Positions 51,219-60,332 of a DNA stretch of 64,000 bases are shown here, in pieces. Every line of letters begins with the position of its first letter. Position 1 is the first letter of the stretch. The position numbers and the translations under genes were made by a program. Below the pieces are notes generated by a model that was not told where the DNA came from, searched no databases, and saw only the letters and a program-made list of their open reading frames with translations. The stretch comes from CAYZQH01 sp050300015 (GTDB taxonomy: Bacteria; Pseudomonadota; Gammaproteobacteria; Pseudomonadales; Cellvibrionaceae), in assembly GCA_050300015.1 (NCBI GenBank), contig JBNKWZ010000024.1, forward strand, positions 186,001-250,000, written 5' to 3'.

Positions 51219-52184
51219 ATGCAGACGTTCCCATATGTGAATCATAACCATAGGCATTTAAGCGCGGAAGAAATGAGTATCAGGGACCTTGTGATCTTTA
51301 TCTGGAATGGAAAATGGTGGGTGATTGGAATGGGGTTTTTACTTTCACTATCAGCATTATTTTATTCTTTAGCGCTGCCAAATACCTACAAAGCTATTGC
51401 TGTATTAGCTCCAGCAGAAGAAAATTCTGGTGGGGGCCTAAGTGCAATGGCTGGGCGTTTGGGCGGTTTAGCAACTATAGCCGGCCTAAATCTAAATAGC
51501 GGGAATGACAAGACAGCTGTCGCTTTGGAAGTATTGAAATCTAGAAAGTTTGTGACAGAATTTATTAAAAAGCATGAGTTGATGGTAACGTTAATTGCTG
51601 CGACTGGTTGGAATAGGGAATCCGATAAACTGATTGTCGATCCTAGTATTTATGATGAGAAAACTAAAGCTTGGGTTCGAGTACCCACTGAAGTTAGAGG
51701 GGCAGAGCCTACTGATCAAGAAGCTTATAAGACATTTATTGATATGCTGGAAATAAATAGAGATAAAGGTACGGGTTTTGTCGATTTAAGTTTTGAGCAT
51801 GTTTCGCCATCGGTAGCTAAGCAAGTTGTAGATAATCTTGTTTCAGAGCTGAATCTTGAAATAAAAAAGAGAGAGCTGGATGAAGCAAGAAAAAGCGTTG
51901 AATATTTACAGAATCAAGTCCGAAGTACTTCATTCTCAGAAATGAAGCTGGTTTTTTATGAGTTAATTGAGGAGCAATTTAAAATCATTTTAATCGCTGA
52001 GGTTCGAGAAGAGTATGCTTTTAAGACGATTGACCCTGCTGTTGTTCCAGAGCTTAAGAGTGGGCCTAATAGAGCTCTATTGTGTGTTCTTTCTGGAATG
52101 CTTGGTGGAATGATAGGCTTAATTCTAGCCTTCGTAATTGATTTCGCAAAGAAAGAAATAGGAAATGAGGAAGTGGAATGTTAA
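51219..52184 (+). CDS. Wzz-type polysaccharide chain-length determinant
   Basis: This 321-residue polysaccharide co-polymerase has an N-terminal membrane segment (IGMGFLLSLSALFYSLALP) after a short cytoplasmic stretch with SIRDLVIFIWNGKW. A periplasmic domain follows, with AVLAPAEENSGGGL, long helices and a coiled coil. The C-terminal membrane helix (LLCVLSGMLGGMIGLILAFVIDF) follows a proline-rich VVPELKSGPNR. It sets the chain length of polymer made by Wzy. I prefer the ATG at 51219, which has GGAGAA before it, over the one at 51165. The AT-rich composition begins here. It overlaps the next gene by seven bases. Confidence 0.88.
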   Translation: MQTFPYVNHNHRHLSAEEMSIRDLVIFIWNGKWWVIGMGFLLSLSALFYSLALPNTYKAIAVLAPAEENSGGGLSAMAGRLGGLATIAGLNLNSGNDKTAVALEVLKSRKFVTEFIKKHELMVTLIAATGWNRESDKLIVDPSIYDEKTKAWVRVPTEVRGAEPTDQEAYKTFIDMLEINRDKGTGFVDLSFEHVSPSVAKQVVDNLVSELNLEIKKRELDEARKSVEYLQNQVRSTSFSEMKLVFYELIEEQFKIILIAEVREEYAFKTIDPAVVPELKSGPNRALLCVLSGMLGGMIGLILAFVIDFAKKEIGNEEVEC

Positions 52185-53188
52185 ATGAAAAAGTAGTGTT
52201 AATAACTGGGGGTACCGGGTCATTCGGGAAAAAGTTCGTTGAAACAATATTGAATAGATACCCTAGAGTCAAAAAAATTGTAATTTTTTCAAGAGATGAA
52301 TTGAAGCAATTTGAGATGCGTCAATATTATCCGTCGAACAAATTTACACAATTAAGGTTTTTCATTGGTGATGTGAGAGATGGGGCTCGTATGCTGCAAG
52401 CGTGCGAGGGAGTTGATGTGATTATTCATGCAGCGGCGATTAAGCAAGTTGATACTGCTGAATATAACCCAACTGAATGTATTAAAACTAATATTCAAGG
52501 TGCTGAAAATGTAATTAATGCGGCTTTACAATGTGGAGTTCGTAATGTTGTAGCCCTATCTACGGATAAAGCATGTGCTCCAATTAACTTGTACGGTGCA
52601 ACTAAGCTGGTTTCTGACAAGCTCTTCACGGCCGCAAACAATATTAAGGGGTCAAGAGATATCAAATTTAGCGTAGTGCGTTATGGAAATGTAATGGGGT
52701 CTCGAGGGTCGGTAATTCCATTTTTCTTGAGCCGAAAGTCAACGGGTGTGTTGCCAATTACTCATGAGGAAATGACTCGTTTTAATATCTCATTACAAGA
52801 TGGTGTTGATTTAGTCATGTTTGCGATCGAGCATCATCTTGGTGGTGAAATATTTGTCCCCAAGATTCCTTCCTACCGAATTCTAGACGTCGCGGAAGCC
52901 GTTGCGCCAGAATGTAAACTAGATGTCGTTGGTATTCGACCCGGCGAAAAGCTTCATGAAGAAATGATAACCGATACGGATTCATTAAATACTATTGATT
53001 TGGGAGGGAGTTATGCAATTTTACCTTCTGTATCATTTGCACACAAAGAAAATGAGTTTATTGAGCATCACAACGCAGTTAAAGTTCCGTTTGGATTCAA
53101 ATATAATTCAGGAACCAATACAGATTGGGAGTCCGTTGATTCCCTAAGAAATCTAATTCGAGTTCATGTAGACCCAAGTGTTGGATAA
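52178..53188 (+). CDS. pseB: UDP-GlcNAc 4,6-dehydratase (inverting), PseB/FlaA1 type
   Basis: This extended short-chain dehydrogenase of 336 residues has NAD site TGGTGSFGKKF, HAAAIKQVDTAEYNP, and catalytic STDKA...INLYGATK (Asp-Lys and YxxxK). C-terminal features include RYGNVMGSRGSVIPFF, FNISLQDGVDLVMFA and IRPGEKLHEEM. PseB removes water from UDP-GlcNAc and inverts C5 to give a 4-keto-6-deoxy-L-hexose intermediate, the first step to pseudaminic acid. No PseC aminotransferase gene follows; instead come a PseF-like, an RmlD-like and a PseI-like gene, all overlapping or nearly so. Confidence 0.88.
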   Translation: MLNEKVVLITGGTGSFGKKFVETILNRYPRVKKIVIFSRDELKQFEMRQYYPSNKFTQLRFFIGDVRDGARMLQACEGVDVIIHAAAIKQVDTAEYNPTECIKTNIQGAENVINAALQCGVRNVVALSTDKACAPINLYGATKLVSDKLFTAANNIKGSRDIKFSVVRYGNVMGSRGSVIPFFLSRKSTGVLPITHEEMTRFNISLQDGVDLVMFAIEHHLGGEIFVPKIPSYRILDVAEAVAPECKLDVVGIRPGEKLHEEMITDTDSLNTIDLGGSYAILPSVSFAHKENEFIEHHNAVKVPFGFKYNSGTNTDWESVDSLRNLIRVHVDPSVG

Positions 53189-53204
53189 TATCGAGGAAGA
53201 TAAA

Positions 53205-53891
53205 ATGTCGATTCTCGCCGTGATACCTGCCCGAGGTGGAAGTAAAAGAATACCGGGTAAAAACATGAAGAAATTTCTCGGTAAGGAAATAATTTCATAT
53301 CCGATTGAGGTGCTTCAGTCCTTGGAGTTTATTGATAGCATTTTTGTCTCAACGGACTCAACTGATATTCAAGAGTATGCCACTCAATTAGGGGCTTCTT
53401 GCCCAGTTTTACGAAGCGATAAGAATTCAAGTGACCATGCTACTACATTTGATGTGGTGAGTGAGGTGCTACATACATTGGGGCGCAGCTATGATTTAGT
53501 TATATGTGTATATCCGACCTCAATATTCGTTACCGATAGAATGGTGATTGAAGCAGTTAGAAGGCTTGAAAACGATCAAGAGGTTACGAGCGTGTGTACT
53601 ATGGTGCGTTACAAGCATCCTATACAAAGAGCATTTCGTTTGAACCAGGGCGCGGCATCATCCGTGTGCCCTGAATATTATAATACTCGTACGCAAGACC
53701 TAGAGCAGAGTTTTCATGACGCAGGTCAGCTGTATGTATTTAGACCAGAAGCTGCTTTAAGTGAGTCCAAATTGATTACTTCTCGTTGTACACCTATCGT
53801 TCTTGACGATAACTACGTCCAAGATATTGATGAAGAGCAAGATTGGTCTATTGCAGAAGCTAAATTTCTGAGAAATATTAATAATGGTTAA
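53205..53891 (+). CDS. CMP-nonulosonate synthetase, PseF type
   Basis: This 228-residue NeuA-family cytidylyltransferase shows VIPARGGSKRIPGKNMKKFLGK, IFVSTDSTDIQEYATQLGA and CVYPTSIFVT. The segment YYNTRTQDLEQSFHDAGQLY is characteristic of PseF rather than mammalian or LegF types, so an L-configured (pseudaminic-like) nonulosonate is the likely substrate. I start it at the ATG at 53205, which has GAGGAAGA upstream, rather than the frame's start at 53178 inside pseB. Its end overlaps the next gene by eight bases. Confidence 0.82.
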   Translation: MSILAVIPARGGSKRIPGKNMKKFLGKEIISYPIEVLQSLEFIDSIFVSTDSTDIQEYATQLGASCPVLRSDKNSSDHATTFDVVSEVLHTLGRSYDLVICVYPTSIFVTDRMVIEAVRRLENDQEVTSVCTMVRYKHPIQRAFRLNQGAASSVCPEYYNTRTQDLEQSFHDAGQLYVFRPEAALSESKLITSRCTPIVLDDNYVQDIDEEQDWSIAEAKFLRNINNG

Positions 53892-54753
53892 AGTAGCAGT
53901 AGTCGGAGGTACTGGTTTTCTAGGTGGAACTCTTGTTGACTGTATAGCGAAAGCCGGGTACGAAGTGGCGAATATCGGATATAAATCACCTGCGGCTGAT
54001 TATACAATTGACATGTCAGATTTAGACGAGTCTCAAAAGTTATTAAAACAGATATCGCCAGATATAATAGTCAATCTTGCAGCGCTTACTAATGTTGATC
54101 TATGTGAAAATAATTTAGAACTTGCATATAGAGTTAACACTAAGGTGGTCGAGAATATCGCAATTTTTAGCCGTAGGTTAAATACATTTGTTATTCATAT
54201 CTCAACCGATCACTTTTATGAAAATGGAGGTGAATGCGGTTCCATTGAGTCGAAAGTAAAAATAATAAATAATTATGCTATTACAAAATACTGTGCGGAA
54301 AAAAGCCTTTTGGGGGTGCAGGCCACCATTTTAAGAACAAATTTTTTCGGACCAAGCATTGCTGACGAGCCAAGAGGGTTTTGTGATTCAATGTTATCTA
54401 AGGCGAGGAGAGGAGAGCGGCTAAATCTATTTGAAAACGTATATTTTTCTCCGTTATCTGTCAATAGTCTATGCGAGGTGATACTCTTGTGCCTAGAGAA
54501 AAAATTACCCGGGACTTTCAATGTAGGTTCGCGTGAAGGAATGTCGAAATCAAGATTCTTACTAGATTTTTTCTCTCGGTTAAAATTAGAAATTGATTAC
54601 AATCTTGTATCTAGCGATGAATTAGGTAGTCTTGTCCCAAGACCGAAAGATATGAGAATGGACGTATCTTTTTTTGAAAGTGTATTCTGTATGAAAATGC
54701 CTCGGTTAACAGATGAGATCGCAAAGGTTGTGAAAAGTTATGAGAAAATTTAA
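53884..54753 (+). CDS. RmlD-like NAD(P)-dependent sugar-nucleotide reductase
   Basis: This 289-residue RmlD-type SDR has the nucleotide-binding loop VVGGTGFLGGTLV, VNLAALTNVDLCENN, the catalytic Ser/Thr in HISTDHFYENGG and YxxxK in NYAITKYCAEK. Members reduce 4-keto groups of nucleotide-activated deoxysugars, such as the last step of dTDP-L-rhamnose. No other rhamnose gene is here, and it overlaps the PseF- and PseI-like genes on both sides. It may therefore reduce the PseB product at C4, in the place normally taken by the aminotransferase PseC. This assignment is inference. Confidence 0.75.
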   Translation: MVKVAVVGGTGFLGGTLVDCIAKAGYEVANIGYKSPAADYTIDMSDLDESQKLLKQISPDIIVNLAALTNVDLCENNLELAYRVNTKVVENIAIFSRRLNTFVIHISTDHFYENGGECGSIESKVKIINNYAITKYCAEKSLLGVQATILRTNFFGPSIADEPRGFCDSMLSKARRGERLNLFENVYFSPLSVNSLCEVILLCLEKKLPGTFNVGSREGMSKSRFLLDFFSRLKLEIDYNLVSSDELGSLVPRPKDMRMDVSFFESVFCMKMPRLTDEIAKVVKSYEKI

Positions 54754-55819
54754 TAGAGAAATTAAGATCGGTAAAACTTCTATAAAAAGAGAAGGTGACG
54801 CTTACTTTATTGCTGATATAGGAGCGAATCACAACGGTGATATTGAAAAAGCTAAGGAACTAATCTACTTGGCTGCAGAGGCGGGAGCGCATGCAGCGAA
54901 GTTTCAGCACTTTAAGGCTGAAACCATAGTAAGTAAAAAGGGTTTTGACCAGTTAGGTAACAAAAAGGGTCATCAATCTGGGTGGAAAAAGTCGGTTTTT
55001 GATGTCTACAAGGACGCATCAATCGACTTAAGTTGGACTGAAGTATTGGTGGAGACTTGTGAGAAAGCGGGAATTGCGTTTTTTACTAGTCCATACTCAG
55101 TAGATTTAGTCGACTATATAGATCCTTATGTTCCGGCTTATAAAATAGGATCTGGAGATATTACTTGGCCAGAAATTATTCAAAAAATTTCATCTAACAA
55201 AAAGCCAGTATTATTAGCTTGCGGGGCATCCAAAATGGATGAGGTGGCTAAAGCAGTCGACACTATCGGCGCATTAAATTCCGATTTAGTTTTGATGCAA
55301 TGTAATACTAACTATACTGCGTCTCCTGAAAACTTCAAATATATCAATCTAAATGTGCTAAAAACATTTAGGTCAATGTATCCTGACGTGATTCTTGGTT
55401 TAAGTGATCATACTCCAGGACATTCTACAGTTTTAGGTGCATTAGCTTTGGGCGCGAATGTTATCGAAAAACATTTTACTGACTCCAATGACAATGAAGG
55501 ACCAGATCATAAATTCGCAATGAATCCGAAGTCTTGGAGAGAAATGGTTGATAGGTCTCTGGAATTAACATTTGCGTTGGGCGAGGGAGTTAAAAAAATT
55601 GAGGAAAACGAACTGGAAACCGTTATCCTCCAACGGAGAGCTATTAGAGCTAGTTTAAGTTTATCCAAGGGGCACGTCATAACTGAATCGGATTTAAAAT
55701 GCTTGAGGCCCTGCCCTTCGGATTCGATTTCTCCAAATAACCTAGAAAGTATTATTGGGCGCGCTGTAAGGAGTGATATTCAAGAAGGAGAGGTGATTAA
55801 ATGGACCGATATAGAGTAG
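54740..55819 (+). CDS. Nonulosonate synthase, NeuB/PseI type
   Basis: This 359-residue PEP-condensing synthase has FIADIGANHNGDIEKAKELI, AAKFQHFKAETIV, YKIGSGDITWPE, LMQCNTNYTASPENF, GLSDHTPGHSTVLGAL, NVIEKHFTDSNDNEGPDHKFAM and a C-terminal SAF domain (SLSKGHVITESDLKCLRPC). It is a stand-alone protein of normal length, in contrast to the fusion at 45.6 kb. The DN-EGPDH segment resembles PseI-like members more than NeuB of Neu5Ac. The start overlaps the reductase gene by 14 bases and its end overlaps the next glycosyltransferase gene by 19. Confidence 0.85.
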   Translation: MRKFNREIKIGKTSIKREGDAYFIADIGANHNGDIEKAKELIYLAAEAGAHAAKFQHFKAETIVSKKGFDQLGNKKGHQSGWKKSVFDVYKDASIDLSWTEVLVETCEKAGIAFFTSPYSVDLVDYIDPYVPAYKIGSGDITWPEIIQKISSNKKPVLLACGASKMDEVAKAVDTIGALNSDLVLMQCNTNYTASPENFKYINLNVLKTFRSMYPDVILGLSDHTPGHSTVLGALALGANVIEKHFTDSNDNEGPDHKFAMNPKSWREMVDRSLELTFALGEGVKKIEENELETVILQRRAIRASLSLSKGHVITESDLKCLRPCPSDSISPNNLESIIGRAVRSDIQEGEVIKWTDIE

Positions 55820-56451
55820 CTGTTGTAATACCGGCATATAATGAAGAGGCAACTATTGATGTGGTTGTTTCGCTGGCATTATCGTTATGCCAAGAAGTTT
55901 ATGTGATCGACGATTGCTCTAGCGATAGTACTGCTAAGCTTGCGATACAAGCGGGAGCAACTGTTATTAGAAATGTCCGGAATTTAGGTTATTCTAGGTC
56001 GATTGAGAAAGGATTACTCCATGTGTCAAAGCTATCAATTTACGACTATATGATCACAGTTGACGCGGACGGCCAACATCCATACGAGTCGCTCAAAGCA
56101 ATAATAAATAGAATTAATAGCTCTGCCCCAGACTTGATTGTCGGCGTTAGACCAAACTTCGCGCGATTTTCAGAAAGGTTGTTCTCATTATATTTTCGTT
56201 TTGTGTACGGCGTAATTGACCCGTTGTGTGGGCTCAAGGCATACCGAGCGAATACTTTGAAAAATCATCCAAAAGAAAAATTTAATTCTATTGGTACGTA
56301 TCATATGGCGAGGTTGCTGTCGGAAGGAAGGAAGTGTGAGCAGCTAGCGATAAAAGTAGAAGAAAGAAGTGATCAGCCGAGAATTGGTGGTTCTTTTAAA
56401 GCGAATTTTTTAATTCTTAGGTCGCTAATTTGGGTTGCTATCCGAAATTAG
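55801..56451 (+). CDS. Family 2 glycosyltransferase
   Basis: This 216-residue GT-A protein resembles dolichyl-phosphate-mannose-synthase-like GT2 enzymes. It has VVIPAYNEEATIDVVV, YVIDDCSSDSTAKLA and the DxD-containing TVDADGQHPYES. No membrane segment is evident at the C-terminus, and it is short for the class. It could transfer a sugar of the repeat unit to the lipid carrier or make a lipid-phosphate sugar donor. It overlaps the NeuB-like gene by 19 bases, and a gap of about 250 bases follows. Confidence 0.83.
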   Translation: MDRYRVAVVIPAYNEEATIDVVVSLALSLCQEVYVIDDCSSDSTAKLAIQAGATVIRNVRNLGYSRSIEKGLLHVSKLSIYDYMITVDADGQHPYESLKAIINRINSSAPDLIVGVRPNFARFSERLFSLYFRFVYGVIDPLCGLKAYRANTLKNHPKEKFNSIGTYHMARLLSEGRKCEQLAIKVEERSDQPRIGGSFKANFLILRSLIWVAIRN

Positions 56452-56699
56452 CCTCAACAAAACCGTTATCATTCGAAGTAACATTAGTTAATAGATCGAC
56501 GCAATGAAAGGTGATGATTTGATGGCAAGCAAGATCAATATTAACTGAATGTGGTTTTGACGTGATGCTTTAAGGTTTTCTGTTGCATTCGAATTATTGG
56601 AATAGATGCACAATATTTTTTGACGTCTTTTGACTCAAAATTCAATTAGTTAGTTGGACGGTATCAAAAGCTAACTGTTACTTATAGGTTGATATTAAC

Positions 56700-58199
56700 T
56701 TGAGTGTGGCAAAACGTTTTGTTTTTAGCGCTGGTAATAGTTTTGTAAGGCTATTCATTGGTAGCTTCCTAGGTTTCTTGATTGCTAGACAGCTGGGGCC
56801 ATCAGACTTCGGAGATTACAGCTTTTTGTTGGCTGTGATGACAAGCTTCGTTGCTTTCATCGATCTAAAATATTCTCAGGCTTTTTTTACATTCAGCTCG
56901 TCAGGCGCTGCAAATTCCCACAATTTTAAAATCCTAGTTATTTGGTATGCATTGCAGTTGGCAGTTGTACTGCTGATATTGTTTTTAGCTGGAAGTTTAG
57001 TCAAAGAAAAAATATTTAAAGTTTCTGATGAAGGTATAATTCTGCTAGCATTTTTGGCTGTTTTTATTCAGCAGAGAATTTGGAATGGAGTAGCATATCT
57101 ATTCGAGTTAATTAGGGAGACATATACTTATCAATTAGTTTTTTCTACGATTTTGTTGGTTCATGCCATATTGGTGATAGTATTAATAATCCGAGGTGAT
57201 TTGGGTATAAGCAGTATATTTATATCAATAATAATTTCTTGGTCGGCCGGTATTCTATTTGTCCTATCAAAAAGTAATTGTCGAAAGAATATCCTGGTAT
57301 GCCTGAATCAGAACGAATACAGTACTTTTGGTGAGTATGGGAAATATTGCGCCCCCTTATTACCGTTCGCCATATTGATAATGATCAATGATATTGTTGA
57401 TCGTTCTGTAATTCAATTTATGGGCGGCTCAATAGAACAGGGCTACTACTCTTTGTCGAAGCAGATTTCACTTTTGGCATTGGTGGCAACGACTTCGATC
57501 TTAAACACCTTGTGGCGTGAACTTTCGTATCACTATTCAAACAATAACTTTAGACAATTCAAAGAGCTGATTAAGAACACCGTTCTAGTGCTTTATTGCC
57601 TGGCTGCACTGACCTCATGCGGAATAATCCCCTGGTCCAAAGAAATTCTAAATTATTGTTTTGGTGATCAATACATTGGCGCATCAGGTACATTCTCTAT
57701 CATGCTTCTCTACCCTATACATCAAGTACTCGGGCAAATATCTGGAATTATTTTACTCTCCATTAGTAGAACAAAAATACAAATGTATTCAGCTTTACTT
57801 TGCGTTTTTCTTAATTTATCTGGTGTGGCGATAATATACTTTATGGACAGCACAGGCAGTCAAACTTCATTTCTATATGCCATTAAAATGACAGTAATTC
57901 AGGTTATTACAGTTAATGCGTTGTTGTTGTATATTTTAAAGCGTCTCGATATTGTAGTTATTGGTGTCTCTCAACTCTTAATACCTGGAATGCTTCTGCT
58001 CTTGAGCTTCTCTATCAAATTTGTTGTTGTTGGGATGATCGATGCACCAATTACCTTGGTGATTAGTTGCTTGCTATATCTAGGTATTTTTATATTTGTA
58101 GCGTTTCGTTGGCCAGTTCTGTTGGGGATGGATGTGAACATTATTGCTCGTGGATACAACCTTCTAGTTTCGAAAGGGAAAGAAAGTAAAAGTGAATAG
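56700..58199 (+). CDS. Polysaccharide flippase Wzx (oligosaccharide repeat unit transporter)
   Basis: This 499-residue polytopic protein of the MATE-like PST family has about 12-14 hydrophobic segments. It starts AKRFVFSAGNSFVRLFIGSFLGFLIARQLGPSDFGDYSF, divided here into its first helix and the following loop, typical for Wzx. It would flip lipid-linked repeat units across the inner membrane. The start is TTG at 56700, with AGG 11 bases before it, or GTG at 56706. The gene is strongly AT-rich. Its end overlaps the next gene by eight bases. Confidence 0.85.
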   Translation: MSVAKRFVFSAGNSFVRLFIGSFLGFLIARQLGPSDFGDYSFLLAVMTSFVAFIDLKYSQAFFTFSSSGAANSHNFKILVIWYALQLAVVLLILFLAGSLVKEKIFKVSDEGIILLAFLAVFIQQRIWNGVAYLFELIRETYTYQLVFSTILLVHAILVIVLIIRGDLGISSIFISIIISWSAGILFVLSKSNCRKNILVCLNQNEYSTFGEYGKYCAPLLPFAILIMINDIVDRSVIQFMGGSIEQGYYSLSKQISLLALVATTSILNTLWRELSYHYSNNNFRQFKELIKNTVLVLYCLAALTSCGIIPWSKEILNYCFGDQYIGASGTFSIMLLYPIHQVLGQISGIILLSISRTKIQMYSALLCVFLNLSGVAIIYFMDSTGSQTSFLYAIKMTVIQVITVNALLLYILKRLDIVVIGVSQLLIPGMLLLLSFSIKFVVVGMIDAPITLVISCLLYLGIFIFVAFRWPVLLGMDVNIIARGYNLLVSKGKESKSE

Positions 58200-59250
58200 T
58201 TCTATTTGGCCTCTTGAATTTGAATTGTACAATAGTGGATGTACCAATGATCAGCTTAAAATGTTGGTTAATAAGGACTATATTCTTGGTTTTGAAAAAA
58301 ATACAGGGATTCGTAGGGTTCCTACTTTCTATTGGACGACAGAAATATACAGCTTTGGTCGATGTTATAGGGAGGTATCAGGTTGGCCGTATTGGCTTCC
58401 TATCCCAGTATATGGAGACCATGGAGTATGTTTCCTCTCAAAGTTTGAGCCGCATGAATTGGAGTCTACTAGTCGTGTCCATTTTAGTTGGTATGAGAGG
58501 CGTGTTAATTCTCTTAGAGATAGTAATGCCAAAAACGTTATTCATATCACTCATCCATGGATCGCATATAGAATAAAAAAGCAAATATCTGTTAAGAGTG
58601 AAGCGAAGGGCACTTTGATTTTCTATTCTCACTCTAATGTTGGGATAGATGTGAATATTGATGATGACGAATATTTTAATGATCTTTTTGAACTTGATGC
58701 AGCCTATAAGCCATTTGTTGTATGTCTTCATCAGCATGATATAGACAAAGGAGTTCATCTGAGGTTAAGAAAATATGGGTTACCCATAATTACGATGGGA
58801 TACACAAATTCATTTATGTTTGTCGATCGATTTTACGATGTCGTTACTCAGTTCAAATATGCCACATCTCCTAAAGGCGGTAGTGAACTGTTCTATTGTC
58901 ATGAGGTTGGGGTCAAGTACTTTATTTATGGACGCAATCCGAGGTATGTTAATGTATCACATAAGCAGAAACCCCTCGGTGATCTAGAATCTTATGAATG
59001 TGATTTAGCTAAGGTGTCTACTAAGATTAAGCGTGATCTTTTTTATTTGAATTCTAAGGGCTTTGATGATGTGGATTCTAAGCAAGCATTCGTTTCTGAG
59101 GTTCTTGGATTGAGGCAATTGGAGGTGATTAGCGGTATGGAGTTAAGACAGATTTTTCTTAAAGAAATGCTTTTAAATTGGTACAAATACTTGTGGGAAG
59201 TTTCTAAGAAAGTAGCGATACGAATTCTTGGTTTGAGAGCTGGGAAATGA
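58192..59250 (+). CDS. Unknown protein of the polysaccharide locus, possibly a GT-B-like transferase
   Basis: I do not recognise the family of this 352-residue protein. It begins at a GTG. Visible motifs are PVYGDHGVCF, NVIHITHPWIAYRI, LIFYSHSNVGIDV, ITMGYTNSFMFVDRFYDVV and, most tellingly, ATSPKGGSELFYCHEVGVKYFIYG. The last resembles the donor-phosphate-binding GGSE..E.G.P motif near the C-terminus of GT-B enzymes such as polysialyl- or capsule transferases. A hydrophobic or basic C-terminal tail may touch the membrane. Overlaps with wzx and the WbsX-like gene place it firmly in the locus. It is a candidate transferase for the nonulosonate made nearby. Confidence 0.6.
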   Translation: MNSSIWPLEFELYNSGCTNDQLKMLVNKDYILGFEKNTGIRRVPTFYWTTEIYSFGRCYREVSGWPYWLPIPVYGDHGVCFLSKFEPHELESTSRVHFSWYERRVNSLRDSNAKNVIHITHPWIAYRIKKQISVKSEAKGTLIFYSHSNVGIDVNIDDDEYFNDLFELDAAYKPFVVCLHQHDIDKGVHLRLRKYGLPIITMGYTNSFMFVDRFYDVVTQFKYATSPKGGSELFYCHEVGVKYFIYGRNPRYVNVSHKQKPLGDLESYECDLAKVSTKIKRDLFYLNSKGFDDVDSKQAFVSEVLGLRQLEVISGMELRQIFLKEMLLNWYKYLWEVSKKVAIRILGLRAGK

Positions 59251-60332
59251 GGAAGATAGCATTCTACTTACCCCAGTTTCATAGAGAGCCGTTGAATGAA
59301 GATGTTTGGGGGGCTGAATTTACAGATTGGGTAACAAGTCAAAATGCTCGGCCGCTGTATAAGGGACACAAACAGCCCATTATTCCAAAGTTTGACTGTT
59401 ATGATTTGGATGATGACTGCGCAACCCTTACGTGGCAGATAGAAGAAGCAAAACAAGTAGGACTTGATGCATTTAGCTATTATTTTTACTCGTTTTCACC
59501 TGGGGTTGGCGCACTAAGAAAGCCATTAGAAGCGTTTTTGAAGTCTAGCCTAGACTTTCCTTTTTTGATTACCTGGGCTAATCATTCGTGGACAAAAGCT
59601 TGGGTGGGAGACCATAACTCCATAATCGCAGAACAAAAATATGATCGGGATCAAGTTGAAAATTTCTGCAAATCTATAGAACAATATATCCTAGATGACA
59701 GGTATGTACTGGTTGATGGTCGACCTGTAGTGTGTGTGCTCAATATAGGTAAACTGGATTTGGTTTATTTAAAGAGTTATTTAGGAAAAATACTATTTCC
59801 AAAATTTGGGAAAAACTGTCAGCCATACATCGTTGTGCCATATCAAGGTTATACAAATGATTCGGTAGATTTGTACATTGGTTGGCCTCCAGGCGATGTC
59901 GGGCTTGCACAGATTCAAGATTTCCCGCATTTAAAAAAGTTGTTGAGAGTTGTTTCTCAAAAATTGGATATTCCTGGACTATTTAGAATTTCAAATATAG
60001 GTCCAGAGAATAAACTATTAAGTAGACAGTTGGAAAATTGCAGAGAGTTAAATAGAAAGTTTAATTTCTCACAAACTATTTTAACTGGATGGGATAACAC
60101 TCCTCGATATGGTAATCGCGGATATCAGGTGCTTCATACTTCTAAGGGTGAGTATATAGATAAAGTCAGGGAAATACTGAAAATGAATGCTACGAACGGA
60201 GCCCCTATAACATTCATAAAATCTTGGAATGAATGGGCTGAGGGTAATGTGATCGAAAAATCAAAAAATGGGATAGATTATAGTCAATTATTGAGTCTGG
60301 TGCTGGAATTTGAAAATCAGTCTAATAAATGA
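59247..60332 (+). CDS. WbsX-family protein (GH99-like domain)
   Basis: This 361-residue protein has the Glyco_tran_WbsX pattern: IAFYLPQFHREPLNEDVWG, EFTDWV, a run through GHKQPIIP, ITWANHSWTKAW, and near the end FIKSWNEWAEGNVIE. The family is related to GH99 endo-mannosidases and is common in O-antigen and capsule loci, where its function is not settled (transferase or hydrolase). There is no signal peptide, so it acts in the cytoplasm. The ATG overlaps the previous stop (ATGA). Confidence 0.88.
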   Translation: MRKIAFYLPQFHREPLNEDVWGAEFTDWVTSQNARPLYKGHKQPIIPKFDCYDLDDDCATLTWQIEEAKQVGLDAFSYYFYSFSPGVGALRKPLEAFLKSSLDFPFLITWANHSWTKAWVGDHNSIIAEQKYDRDQVENFCKSIEQYILDDRYVLVDGRPVVCVLNIGKLDLVYLKSYLGKILFPKFGKNCQPYIVVPYQGYTNDSVDLYIGWPPGDVGLAQIQDFPHLKKLLRVVSQKLDIPGLFRISNIGPENKLLSRQLENCRELNRKFNFSQTILTGWDNTPRYGNRGYQVLHTSKGEYIDKVREILKMNATNGAPITFIKSWNEWAEGNVIEKSKNGIDYSQLLSLVLEFENQSNK

